Of a stretch of DNA of 64,000 nucleotides, positions 17,243-25,762 are shown in pieces. The first letter of the stretch is position 1. Every line of letters starts with the position of its first letter. A program made the position numbers and the translations under genes. The notes under the pieces were generated by a model that was not told where the DNA came from, searched no databases, and saw nothing but the letters and a program-made list of their open reading frames with translations. Origin of the DNA: an uncultured Bacteroidales bacterium (GTDB lineage Bacteria; Bacteroidota; Bacteroidia; Bacteroidales; Muribaculaceae); NCBI GenBank assembly GCA_902762385.1, contig CACWNQ010000001.1, positions 1-64,000 of the forward strand, written 5' to 3'.

Positions 17243-17312
17243 AATTAATGATGTTTGAATTGGCAAAGTTAGAAACAATTTATCAAATATTGTAGCCTTT
17301 ATTGAAATTAAG

Positions 17313-20300
17313 TCAATCTTGCTTGTCAAGATCGACGGTTACTATCTTGTTTTCTTGGGCATACCAAATGTAGCCTTTAATGTTGTCGTAGTCCAACAGG
17401 GTGAGTAAATTGATGTACTGTCGCACCTGTGAGCTGTGTCTTGCAATAGTGGCTTTGTCGGTTTTGGAACCAAACTTATAGTCAACCACAATAATCTCGC
17501 CATCGGGGCGCTTAACGATGCGGTCGGGCCTGTGGAGCTCAATGTCATCGTTGCCGCTGGGGAGACCGATGCTACGTTCGTTATATATCGTGTTGTCTGG
17601 TGCAAACCAGCTCATGAGTGTGTCGTCGTCGGCAATAGTTTTTATTAAGGAGTCGAAACGATTCAATGTCCAGAACTGGTTGTTGGCGAAGAATCCGTTT
17701 TCTACCCCGTGAGTCTTGACATAATCGAAATCTTCGCAAGACCTTACCATGCTGAAAAGTTTGTGCATTCTAATACCTTCAGTCTTAATTGACCCAGTGG
17801 CAGTTTGTAAGCTGACGTTGACAGGCATAGTCCTACTCTTGACATAGTAGTCGGGCATTTCCATTGTCGAAGATTCTGCTGGTTCATGGTCGGCAGCATC
17901 CGATGGCTGTCCATAGCAGAAGGAGAAGACATGCATCTTGCTACTCTCGACATCTTCATTTTGTGGGGATTGAGAGCTGCTTACCTCTTCCCAGCAGTCG
18001 ATATCTTGTTCTAGGTAGTTGAGGTTCAGTCCTTGATTGACGTTTGTCTTAGCAAACCTCAATAGCAGGCTTGCGGCATCGGTCACATTGTCGATGGTAA
18101 GAGAGTCGAGGGTATCATAAGTCGCCTGATGAACAGGAGCAAAAATGTGAAGCTCTTCTTTTGGGCGGGTGAGTGCTACATAGAGCTTATTGAGATTGTC
18201 GATGAGACTGCATTCATCTTCGTGGTTGATAATATCAGAAAGAAGCTCACTCTTCCTCAGTGAGTCGGGGTCGACTGGTATGAGCGGTGGTACAATGTCG
18301 GGACTCACGTCGCCTATACTATTTAATTCATTGCATTGCAACCAGTCTTCTTTCCTAATCCATAACTCTTTGCCGAGATTGATGAGTTTCCAGTTGCTGA
18401 AAGGAATGATGATGCATTTGAATTCCAATCCTTTCGATTTGTGAATAGTCATGATATTGACGGCATCGGCATCGGATGGCGAACTGACAGCAAGACGATC
18501 TTTCTTGTTGTCCCAAAACTGCAGGAATTCTCTTACCGTGCCACCATTGTGTCGGTTTGAGAAATCTAGTACCACATTCATGAATGCCAGAATGAATGAG
18601 TTCTCAAGCTTTTTGTTGCTATCATGTTTGCTTGCCGGCAAGATGTACTTATCTATAATTTTGTCGACTATATTCACGAGACTCGTAAGCTCGCATTTTG
18701 GGTCGGGAAGAATCTCCTTGGTGATTTTGGAGTAGAGTTCCTGGCGATCTTTAGTGCTGAGATTTTTCGTCTCTTCAAGATCGTTAGCAAAGCAGTTGAG
18801 CAGCGTTGGGCCCATATCTGCTTCACTGTCGAGAGCTTGGATACTAGACTCGAAATCGTGAAGGAGCTTGAATCGTCGCTGCTCTTTAACGCGTTTTTTC
18901 ACGAAAGCCTCAAATGGGTCGTTCTGTATGGTTTTAGTGTCATCATCTTCGGCAGGGTCGTTTGTTTCTTTGAGTTGATATTGGGTGATGTCAAGGAACT
19001 GGAGCACACTGATTATCAATCTTACTGATGGCGAGTTCTTTAGTAATAATGACTCGGCAGAAATGATGTCGATGTGGTCGTGTTGGTTGTTGTCGTCGAG
19101 AGAGTTATTGTATTGAAGTAAGTACTCGATGATGTCGCTACCTTCTTTTTTAGTGTTCACAAGAATGGCGATGTCTTTTGGGGCAATTCCTCGCTGGCGA
19201 ATAGAGTTGATGTAAAGTGGCAGAGACTTGATGATTTGATCGCGGGCAGGTTTGTCGGTTATGCTTGTAGGGTAGGGTACTGCATGCATGCTTACATGGC
19301 CTTGAAGTGAGTCTTTGAACTGTTTTTGCGTAATGTTGTTGTAGGTGAGACTGAGCGATTCAAATCCAGGCTTTTTGTCTCGGTAAGCTTCGATAGTTTG
19401 CTCAAAAAGAGCGTTGTTAAAGTTGACAATTGCACCATAGCTACGGTAGTTGGTGTCGAGTGAAGTTATGTGAGCAATAAAGTCTTTGGCAATTTCTTCA
19501 CGCAGGATGCTTGGGTCGCTATTTCGGAACCGATAAATTGCCTGTTTCTCGTCGCCGATAATGAGATTCTTGTTGGCTCGCGCAATGCTCTCGTAGAGCA
19601 ATGGCTTGAAGTTATCATATTGCTTGTGACTGGTGTCTTGAAACTCATCAATCATGTAATTGTACAGCACATTTCCTGCATGCTCATAGATGAAAGTTGC
19701 CCCACTCTTGAGTACTTGGCCAATGAGTTCGTTGGTGTCGGCAATCATTATGCTGTTGGTGTCCTTACGGAATTTGTCAAGTTTTTCGTTGATTTTCCCC
19801 AATAGTCCAAGGCTCCATATTATGTTGCTTGTTTTGTCTAAGAATTTAGATGTATCAAGATGCTTGAAAGCATTTTTCAGCAGTTGCTTGAACTCTAATG
19901 CGGCGTCGTAGCTGATTCGGTCTCTAGCTCTGGCCCGTAGAACATTATTGTGCAGTGCATCTTCACTATCAGAATAATTTCTTAAAGTTTTTACTGGGCT
20001 GTCTTTTTCTATTGGAGAGTTGTCGTCTGTGGCAAATTTGTAGATTGAAGTGTTTCCATTAATGTCGTCCTGATTAATGCCGTGTTTCTTGAGGAATTCT
20101 CTGATTACCGATGGTGTGTCTTTAAAGCTCTGAAGTTGCAAGTCGCGTTGATTAATAAGTGCTTGCTTAAACTTCATGATGCTTGACTGACCATTGCCAG
20201 AACCAATGTCGCTAAGGTATTTGATGATTTCTTCGTGACGTTCCCTGAAAAATTCTTTGAAAATGATTTCGGAAAACTTTAGTAATGTTTTGCTATTTGC

Positions 20301-20900
20301 AGCACCGAAGAAGTCCCAACTGTTGTTATTGTTGATTTTGTAGGCAATAAATGAGCGCACCCAATTGTCGATTGCTTTCTGGTCCTTGTTGTTGCCACCC
20401 AGGTCCTTGAGGAAATCGTGAATGGCGACCCCCAATGCATAGTCCTCATCGAGCTCAATGCCATAGTTGTAGTCTCGGTCGAGTTCGCGAGCAAAATTTC
20501 GCAGAATGCGTTGGAAAAAAGAGTCGATAGTGCTCACATTGAATGAACCGTAGTCGAACAGGATGTCACACAGTGCGTTGCGTGCAGCCTTTGTTATATT
20601 GTTGATGTTCTCGCCGGGGAACATAATTTTGAAGTCATCGACAAAGTCTCCCCCGCCCTTACTGAGTTTGTGCAGTTGACTTATGATGCGTTCCTTCATC
20701 TCGTCGGTTGCTTTGTTGGTGAACGTGATGGCTAGAATGTGACGATGGTAGCTTGTGCCTGTGCGCAGTTTGAAAAGTTCAAACTCCTTGTTGTCAATAA
20801 CAGTTTTGCTGCCGGTGGGCACGCCTATTAAATTGGCAATATAAGTCCTGGCAAGTGTGTAGGTTTTGCCTGAACCAGCCGATGCCTTGATTACATTCAT
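17313..20900 (-). CDS. RecB/AddA-like UvrD helicase-nuclease
   Basis: An 1195-residue DNA-end processing enzyme. Walker A (KASAGSGKTYTLA) begins at residue 5; VLYNYMIDEFQDTSHKQYDNF is motif II; IGDEKQAIYRFRNSDP is motif III; NIMTIHKSKGLEFKCIIIPF and LYVALTRPKEELHIF are motifs V-VI. The C-terminal ~200 residues carry a PD-(D/E)XK nuclease: HRPDRIV then GEIIVVDYKFGSK, with a downstream QVRQY motif. It resembles the AddA half of an AddAB pair used in double-strand break repair. No AddB-like gene lies beside it in this window. The upstream neighbour is the SUI1-like gene, 27 nt away. Confidence 0.9.
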   Translation of the reverse strand: MNVIKASAGSGKTYTLARTYIANLIGVPTGSKTVIDNKEFELFKLRTGTSYHRHILAITFTNKATDEMKERIISQLHKLSKGGGDFVDDFKIMFPGENINNITKAARNALCDILFDYGSFNVSTIDSFFQRILRNFARELDRDYNYGIELDEDYALGVAIHDFLKDLGGNNKDQKAIDNWVRSFIAYKINNNNSWDFFGAANSKTLLKFSEIIFKEFFRERHEEIIKYLSDIGSGNGQSSIMKFKQALINQRDLQLQSFKDTPSVIREFLKKHGINQDDINGNTSIYKFATDDNSPIEKDSPVKTLRNYSDSEDALHNNVLRARARDRISYDAALEFKQLLKNAFKHLDTSKFLDKTSNIIWSLGLLGKINEKLDKFRKDTNSIMIADTNELIGQVLKSGATFIYEHAGNVLYNYMIDEFQDTSHKQYDNFKPLLYESIARANKNLIIGDEKQAIYRFRNSDPSILREEIAKDFIAHITSLDTNYRSYGAIVNFNNALFEQTIEAYRDKKPGFESLSLTYNNITQKQFKDSLQGHVSMHAVPYPTSITDKPARDQIIKSLPLYINSIRQRGIAPKDIAILVNTKKEGSDIIEYLLQYNNSLDDNNQHDHIDIISAESLLLKNSPSVRLIISVLQFLDITQYQLKETNDPAEDDDTKTIQNDPFEAFVKKRVKEQRRFKLLHDFESSIQALDSEADMGPTLLNCFANDLEETKNLSTKDRQELYSKITKEILPDPKCELTSLVNIVDKIIDKYILPASKHDSNKKLENSFILAFMNVVLDFSNRHNGGTVREFLQFWDNKKDRLAVSSPSDADAVNIMTIHKSKGLEFKCIIIPFSNWKLINLGKELWIRKEDWLQCNELNSIGDVSPDIVPPLIPVDPDSLRKSELLSDIINHEDECSLIDNLNKLYVALTRPKEELHIFAPVHQATYDTLDSLTIDNVTDAASLLLRFAKTNVNQGLNLNYLEQDIDCWEEVSSSQSPQNEDVESSKMHVFSFCYGQPSDAADHEPAESSTMEMPDYYVKSRTMPVNVSLQTATGSIKTEGIRMHKLFSMVRSCEDFDYVKTHGVENGFFANNQFWTLNRFDSLIKTIADDDTLMSWFAPDNTIYNERSIGLPSGNDDIELHRPDRIVKRPDGEIIVVDYKFGSKTDKATIARHSSQVRQYINLLTLLDYDNIKGYIWYAQENKIVTVDLDKQD

Positions 20901-20927
20901 GATTTCTTTTAATAATATAAAGATGAG

Positions 20928-21278
20928 TTATATGATTCTTGCCTTAAATCCTCGATTGGTTAAGAATTTTAGTACTTTGTCGCGCATGTCGCCTTGGATT
21001 AGAATTTCGCCTCCTCGGGCCGAGCCTCCCACACTGCATGAGCGCTTAAGCTCTGCAGCAAGCTCTTTCAGCGTATCATCGTCGAGTTGCAAGTTGGCTA
21101 TTATAGTGGCTTTTTTTCCGTTGCGTCCTTTTTTATCAAGGATTATGTCGATTGTTTTGCTGCCCTGTTGCTCTAGTGCATTAAGCTTCTCATGTGTTTC
21201 TTCTTCCTTGGTAGTGGTAGAATCGAGTTCTATGTTGAATGCTTTACCAAGCATTGCTTTCCAATCTTGATTTTCCAT
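20928..21278 (-). CDS. SUI1 (YciH-like) translation factor
   Basis: A 116-residue protein with the eIF1/SUI1 domain in residues ~40-116: TIDIILDKKGRNGKKATII, a long helix (LKELAAELKRSCSVGGSA), then GGEILIQGDMRDKVLKFL. Bacterial YciH homologues influence start-codon discrimination or stress translation. The N-terminal 40 residues are charged and probably flexible. It is the first gene of the minus-strand cluster. Confidence 0.9.
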   Translation of the reverse strand: MENQDWKAMLGKAFNIELDSTTTKEEETHEKLNALEQQGSKTIDIILDKKGRNGKKATIIANLQLDDDTLKELAAELKRSCSVGGSARGGEILIQGDMRDKVLKFLTNRGFKARII

Positions 21279-21402
21279 TTTGTTTGTGGTTTTATTTAGA
21301 GTTCAAAGATAGCAATTTTGATTTGTTTTGACAAGTTTTGGTCGCATTTTGATAGAAAAACAATAAAAAATGAATAAAAATCAGAAAAAGTGCGATAATT
21401 AT

Positions 21403-21433
21403 TTTGTTGTTTAAAAATAAGGTTGTAATTTTG
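21403..21433 (+). promoter_or_regulatory. Orphan promoter, consensus
   Basis: TTTG, a 19 bp spacer and TAATTTTG form an ideal Bacteroidota promoter. No gene follows on this strand before the terminator at 21653, so it appears to drive a non-coding transcript. Confidence 0.6.
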
Positions 21434-21439
21434 TATTCA

Positions 21440-21686
21440 GAATTTGAGTGGTATTGAATTGCCTTATGTAACAAAGCGTCCTTATTTATTGTGAAGCAAA
21501 GCGATACTTACTCACTTGTGCCAGAACTTTTTTCGGGCGCAAATTCTTGGTGTATTTTACTGCCGCTATTAAAGATGGTGGCAAGTTTATATAAGAAAAC
21601 ATTTTTTTAGTTACTAATGTGATAAGTTTGGTTTATTAAGACAGAAATTAATGAAAGCGAGTCGTGAGACCCGCTTTCGTTATTTT
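21440..21686 (+). ncRNA. Candidate small RNA between orphan promoter and terminator
   Basis: About 245 nt bounded by a consensus promoter and a strong hairpin terminator, in the 457 nt gap between two minus-strand genes. No reading frame longer than a dozen codons starts with ATG. I recognise no known RNA family. It would be transcribed antisense to nothing annotated but points into the 3' end of the HTH-like gene. Confidence 0.45.
21653..21686 (+). terminator. Hairpin terminator of the candidate small RNA
   Basis: GAAAGCG-A-GTC pairs with GAC-C-CGCTTTC around a GTGA tetraloop (one A/C mismatch), followed by GTTATTTT. It might also serve the minus-strand HTH-like gene, whose stop is 50 nt away on the other side. 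Confidence 0.75.
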
Positions 21687-21735
21687 ACAGCCGTAAGATT
21701 CTAGGTTGAATATACGAATTGGTGTTTATAGCGTT

Positions 21736-22317
21736 TCATTGTTGAGTGTTGTCGGTTAAGATACGATAATGAACGCCATTGTGCATTCCACAGCAGTAGT
21801 TGCGTGGTGGTTGACCTCCTTGTACTAGATTGTTGAGATATAGAGGCTCACCCTCTATAATCAGGCCACATTGGAATGTGTTGCCAGGACGAAGACGGGT
21901 GACTTCGGCCTCCTCAACAACAAACATGCCTCTTCCCAGGTGCCTGATTATGCACATCCTGCCGGGTTGCCACGTGAGCATCACTCGCGCATCGATACCC
22001 AGATCCTGGACAGGACGTAGGCTTTTGCCCATTACAGGGTTGCTCACAGGACCGTTATCGGCAGCGTGTGCGGCGCAGAAGTGGCTAAAGTCGTGGTAGC
22101 CTAGATATCGTGAGAGGATGTTCAGCGTCAGCCGGCGAGGTTGCACCTCCTCGGGCAGATATCCCCAAGCGCGTTTCAGGGTTGTTGGCGACAGCCGCTC
22201 GCCCATTTTGTTGAGCTGAGCGCTAAGCCACTCAAAGTCGCGAGGAGTGCGTATTTCACGTTTGCTTATCTTCTCAACCTGCTTCAGCAGCAGCGCTTTC
22301 ATCTCGTTATCATTCAT
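21736..22317 (-). CDS. Bacteroidota protein with HTH-like N-terminal region, function unknown
   Basis: A 193-residue protein I cannot name. Residues ~25-85 (SPTTLKRAWGYLPEE ... LTLNILSRYLGYHDFSHFC) match a pattern recurrent in Bacteroidota proteins that resembles a helix-turn-helix. Residues ~105-193 are beta-rich (VMLTWQPGRMCIIRHLG, RLRPGNTFQCGLIIEGEPLYL) and end with a hydrophilic tail. It has no signal peptide or membrane segment. It diverges from the TerB/SPFH operon, with a TAATTTTG -7 element at 22341-22348, so a regulatory role toward that operon is conceivable but unproven. Confidence 0.7.
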   Translation of the reverse strand: MNDNEMKALLLKQVEKISKREIRTPRDFEWLSAQLNKMGERLSPTTLKRAWGYLPEEVQPRRLTLNILSRYLGYHDFSHFCAAHAADNGPVSNPVMGKSLRPVQDLGIDARVMLTWQPGRMCIIRHLGRGMFVVEEAEVTRLRPGNTFQCGLIIEGEPLYLNNLVQGGQPPRNYCCGMHNGVHYRILTDNTQQ

Positions 22318-22404
22318 AACTTATAATGTTGATTTCGCTACAAAATTACACAATTATTGCCACATTATCATTCATTAAATTAAATAAAAATGTCATGATA
22401 CAGC

Positions 22405-22423
22405 AAAAGGACCAAAAAGGACC
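22405..22423. promoter_or_regulatory. Tandem AAAAGGACC repeat, possible operator
   Basis: AAAAGGACC occurs twice, 10 bp apart, one helical turn, in the intergenic region between the HTH-like gene and the divergent operon. It lies 24 bp upstream of a TATTTTTG -7-like box at 22447-22454. Such phasing fits a protein binding site. Confidence 0.35.
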
Positions 22424-22568
22424 GAACAATTTCAATTCATTTACTATATTTTTGCATTGTAATTCATTTTAAAAACTAAAATCCATAAGACAAAGCGAAT
22501 ATTCTTTCATTTTTCATTACTTATAGCCTTTTTGAAAAAAATATTAATAACTACCAAAATAAATTATT

Positions 22569-23456
22569 ATGGGATATTTTGACAAATTAAAAGATTTAGC
22601 AAACAAATTGGGTGAGAACGTTACTAGCACGCCTCAACAACAGTATTCACAACAACCAATTGCGCCACCACCTCCATTGCCTAATGCTGCTCCTCCAGCA
22701 ATGCCAGTAATGCCTTCTGTGCCACAGCAATCATCTACCCAGATTTATAATAATCAACTTGAGGCATTAATTGAAGCTGCACTAGCCGATGGTGTCTTGA
22801 CTGAAAAAGAGAAGCAAATTCTTTTTAAGAAAGCTCAAATGCAAGGAATCGATCTTGATGAATTTGAAATGGTGCTTGAAGCTAAACTTTTTGAAAAAAG
22901 AAAATCAATGCAAGCTGCTATTCCACAACAACAGGCAGCTACACCTAGATCGAATAAATATGGTGATATCCGTAAGTGTCCAAGTTGTGGTGCTATAGTA
23001 GAGTCTTTTAATATCAGTTGCCCTGATTGTGGTTTCGAGTTCACAAACGTTGGAGCGGTATCAAGTTTTGAAGCTCTTTCAAGAAAATTGGAAGAGATTG
23101 ATAGAAAGTATGGCAACAAAGATTATGGTATTAGACATGAATTTTTTGGAACCAGAATTCAAGACGAAGCCAGAAAAATAAAAATGAAACAACAAGCAGT
23201 ATCAACATTCCCTATACCCACTGCCAAAGAAGACCTTCTGGAATTTTTAGCTATGGGAATACCAATGGCTGAGAAAAAAGGTTCTCGTTTTATGCGAAAT
23301 AATATGGGAAGTCCTGATTATGAGCACAATCAGCTTGCCAATGCCTGGCACAATAAGCTCAAGCAAGTTATTATAAAAGCTCGTTTAGCAATGAAGAACG
23401 ATCCTTCAACGTTGGAGGATATTGAACGTTACGCTAAAGAGCTAGGTATAAAATAA
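22569..23456 (+). CDS. TerB-like domain and zinc-ribbon protein
   Basis: A 295-residue cytoplasmic protein. Residues 1-55 are a short helix and a Pro/Gln-rich linker; ~58-115 form a TerB-like all-helical domain (LIEAALADGVLTEKEKQIL then GIDLDEFEMVLEAKLF); ~135-160 are a zinc ribbon with CPSCG and CPDCG; the C-terminal ~110 residues are helical and unassigned. TerB domains are associated with tellurite resistance and envelope stress. It heads the five-gene operon. Start context is A/T-rich without a Shine-Dalgarno sequence, as usual here. Confidence 0.8.
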   Translation: MGYFDKLKDLANKLGENVTSTPQQQYSQQPIAPPPPLPNAAPPAMPVMPSVPQQSSTQIYNNQLEALIEAALADGVLTEKEKQILFKKAQMQGIDLDEFEMVLEAKLFEKRKSMQAAIPQQQAATPRSNKYGDIRKCPSCGAIVESFNISCPDCGFEFTNVGAVSSFEALSRKLEEIDRKYGNKDYGIRHEFFGTRIQDEARKIKMKQQAVSTFPIPTAKEDLLEFLAMGIPMAEKKGSRFMRNNMGSPDYEHNQLANAWHNKLKQVIIKARLAMKNDPSTLEDIERYAKELGIK

Positions 23457-23515
23457 TTATTTATTTAAGAAATACTTATGGAAAATTAAAGCTTTGAAAG
23501 GAGGGTCCTGCTCAA

Positions 23516-23529
23516 AACAATCGATTGTT
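23516..23529. repeat. Perfect 14 bp palindrome between operon genes
   Basis: AACAATCGATTGTT lies in the 132 nt gap between the TerB and SPFH genes, after a GGAGGGTCC stretch. It could be a binding site or weak hairpin. No T-run follows, so it is not a standard terminator. Confidence 0.4.
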
Positions 23530-23588
23530 CTTTATCTAACATAAAGATATACAAATCTAGCGAATATAATAATTAATAACAAATAAAT

Positions 23589-24983
23589 ATGGCATTATTT
23601 GGAAAAGGTAAAGGCGGCGGTTTGATGAATGTTATCCGCTGCGACGAGGAACAATACCTCGTGTGGAAATGGCGCCCACTAGGGCAAGACGTGAATTCCA
23701 CATCACGTGAGAACAGCATTCGTTACGGCAGTAGTTTGCGTGTTAAGGATGGTGAAGTGGCGGTGTTTGTCTATAAGCAGAAAGATGGAACCGTGCAAGA
23801 CTTTATTGAAGGTCCTTATGACGACACCATCAAAACTGCCAATTTCCCAGTGCTGGCGAGCATTGTAGGAATGGCTTTCGGTGGAGAATCACCATTTCAG
23901 GCCGAAGTTTATTTTATCAACCTGCAAGGTACAAACCAGATTAAATTTGGAATACCTTACTTTGATGTAACCGACCCTAACAACGATTACCTACCAGTAC
24001 CAGTTGCAGTTCGTGGTACTATGACATTCAAACTTGAGGATTATAGGAACTTCATTAAGCTGAACCGCTTGATTAATTTTGACCTTGAAGCATTTAAGAA
24101 CCAGATCAAGGACACAATGATCCGCAAGATAAAGGGAATAGTTACAAATGTGCCTCATGACCTGCAAATGCCTTTAGTCAGAATTGAGACTAAGGTTGAT
24201 GAGATATCCGATTTGGTAGAACAACGACTTGGTGGTCGAATGGATGAGTTTGGCGTAACTTTAAAGCATATTGACCTTTCGGCTATTGAACTCGATAAGG
24301 AGAGCCCCAACTATGCTGAACTTAAGGCTCAGACTGCAAATATAATCTCAGGTACACGCATCAAGCAAAGCGAGATTAATCTTAAGAATATGGAGGACAT
24401 GCAACGGCTCAACACCCAAAACATGGAAGAAACGTTGCGAATCCAGCGCGAGGAGGCACAGAGAGCACAGAAACTGCAAACAGAAACAAACTTTATTGGA
24501 GCTCATGCTGTCAATCAGCAGACCGAAGTGCTCAAGACTGGCATGAGTGGCCTTGGAAACATGACCCAGATGGGTGGTGGCGCTGGAGGTGGCATGAATC
24601 CTGCAGGAATGATGGCTGGCATGGCAATGGGTGGAGCCCTTGGACAACAGATGGGCGGCATGATGAACCAGATGGGCCAGAACATGCAGATGGGAATGCA
24701 ACAACCTCCCGCTATGCCCCAATCACTATATTATGTGAACATCAACAATCAGCAAGCTGGCCCATTTAACCTGCAGCAACTTGCTCAAATGGTTCAAAGT
24801 GGACAAGTGACTGCGCAAAGTTACGTTTGGAAACAGGGAATGCCACAATGGGAAATAGCAGGTAATGTAGCAGAACTACAATCATTATTTGCTCCTGCTA
24901 TGCCTCCTATGCCATCAATGCCGGGAGGAAATACTCCACCACCGATGCCTGGAGGAGGAAATACGCCACCATCAATACCATAA
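23589..24983 (+). CDS. SPFH (YdjI/'virion core'-like) protein with C-terminal GYF_2 domain
   Basis: A 464-residue protein. Residues ~15-215 form the SPFH/Band 7 domain of the YdjI type (VIRCDEEQYLVWKW, NSIRYGSSLRVKDGEVAVFVYK, IPVPVAVRGTMTFKLEDYRNFI-like segment), followed by a coiled coil (~245-310), a Gly/Met-rich stretch (~320-375), and a GYF_2 domain (~378-432, YYVNINNQQAGPFNLQQLAQM ... WKQGMPQWEIA). The tail is Pro/Gly/Met-rich. In B. subtilis the relative YdjI recruits PspA to membranes. There is no transmembrane segment, so membrane contact is presumably peripheral. Second gene of the operon. Confidence 0.87.
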   Translation: MALFGKGKGGGLMNVIRCDEEQYLVWKWRPLGQDVNSTSRENSIRYGSSLRVKDGEVAVFVYKQKDGTVQDFIEGPYDDTIKTANFPVLASIVGMAFGGESPFQAEVYFINLQGTNQIKFGIPYFDVTDPNNDYLPVPVAVRGTMTFKLEDYRNFIKLNRLINFDLEAFKNQIKDTMIRKIKGIVTNVPHDLQMPLVRIETKVDEISDLVEQRLGGRMDEFGVTLKHIDLSAIELDKESPNYAELKAQTANIISGTRIKQSEINLKNMEDMQRLNTQNMEETLRIQREEAQRAQKLQTETNFIGAHAVNQQTEVLKTGMSGLGNMTQMGGGAGGGMNPAGMMAGMAMGGALGQQMGGMMNQMGQNMQMGMQQPPAMPQSLYYVNINNQQAGPFNLQQLAQMVQSGQVTAQSYVWKQGMPQWEIAGNVAELQSLFAPAMPPMPSMPGGNTPPPMPGGGNTPPSIP

Positions 24984-25001
24984 CATCTTAAATATTATAA
25001 T

Positions 25002-25343
25002 ATGGATAATAATAGTTTTTTTTCAGTTGACCGACTTGTTGAATTCGGTTTAGGAATGGCTATGGCTCAGCAAATGGTTGGTATGATGAACCAAACAATG
25101 CAAACCATGCAAATGCCTGGAGGATTACAGCAACCAATTTCGCAACGTACATTTTATGTGGCTCAAGATGGAAATGCGGTTGGACCTTTGTCGCCTAAAG
25201 AACTGACCCAATTGGTGATGAACCACACGGTGAACAAAGACACTCTTGCTTGGATGCCTGGAATGTCCGCATGGAAACCCATTGAGCAGATTCCCGAGAT
25301 ATTAAAAGTAATTGCGTTAACTCCGCCACCATTAAATATTTAG
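25002..25343 (+). CDS. GYF_2 domain protein
   Basis: A 113-residue protein with a Met/Gln-rich N-terminus (MAQQMVGMMNQTMQTMQM, like the linker of the preceding SPFH protein) and one GYF_2 domain in residues ~48-105 (FYVAQDGNAVGPLSPKELTQL ... WMPGMSAWKPIEQIPEI). It looks like a stand-alone copy of the SPFH protein's C-terminus, probably by partial duplication. GYF domains bind proline-rich peptides, and the SPFH protein's tail supplies such stretches. It starts 18 nt after the SPFH stop. Confidence 0.85.
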   Translation: MDNNSFFSVDRLVEFGLGMAMAQQMVGMMNQTMQTMQMPGGLQQPISQRTFYVAQDGNAVGPLSPKELTQLVMNHTVNKDTLAWMPGMSAWKPIEQIPEILKVIALTPPPLNI

Positions 25344-25347
25344 TGAC

Positions 25348-25701
25348 ATGAAGGTTAATGCTGTACTGTTGATAATTGCTATTGGAATTGCTGTATTATT
25401 AGGATTCCTAGTTTATTCGTTTTGCTCATCGAGCGATAACGCATGTGCTTTAGGTGTAACAAGCGCATTGTCGTTTGCTGTAACTCTGGTTCCAATTTTG
25501 GGGTTGAAGCATGAGAGCGGTCGCATGCAAGTGAACATTAAGGTCATGTCAACAATGGCTCTTATTGTATTTTTAATCATAGCCGCAGTAATGTGCTTTA
25601 TTTCGGTTGAAAAACTTAATGTCTATTATATTATTGTGGGCATTCTTGTCTTAATTTATTTAGGTGCTCTTTATTCAATGTCTAGAATAAATGACGTTTA
25701 A
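25348..25701 (+). CDS. Small four-helix membrane protein
   Basis: A 117-residue protein with four hydrophobic segments (about 3-24, 32-50, 64-85 and 91-110). No family recognised. It starts 4 nt after the GYF gene and is likely the integral-membrane component of the operon. Confidence 0.75.
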   Translation: MKVNAVLLIIAIGIAVLLGFLVYSFCSSSDNACALGVTSALSFAVTLVPILGLKHESGRMQVNIKVMSTMALIVFLIIAAVMCFISVEKLNVYYIIVGILVLIYLGALYSMSRINDV

Positions 25702-25762
25702 GCTTATCAGTTTTTGATTCAATCTCAATATTTCAAATAACTAACTAATTAATCATTTTAAC

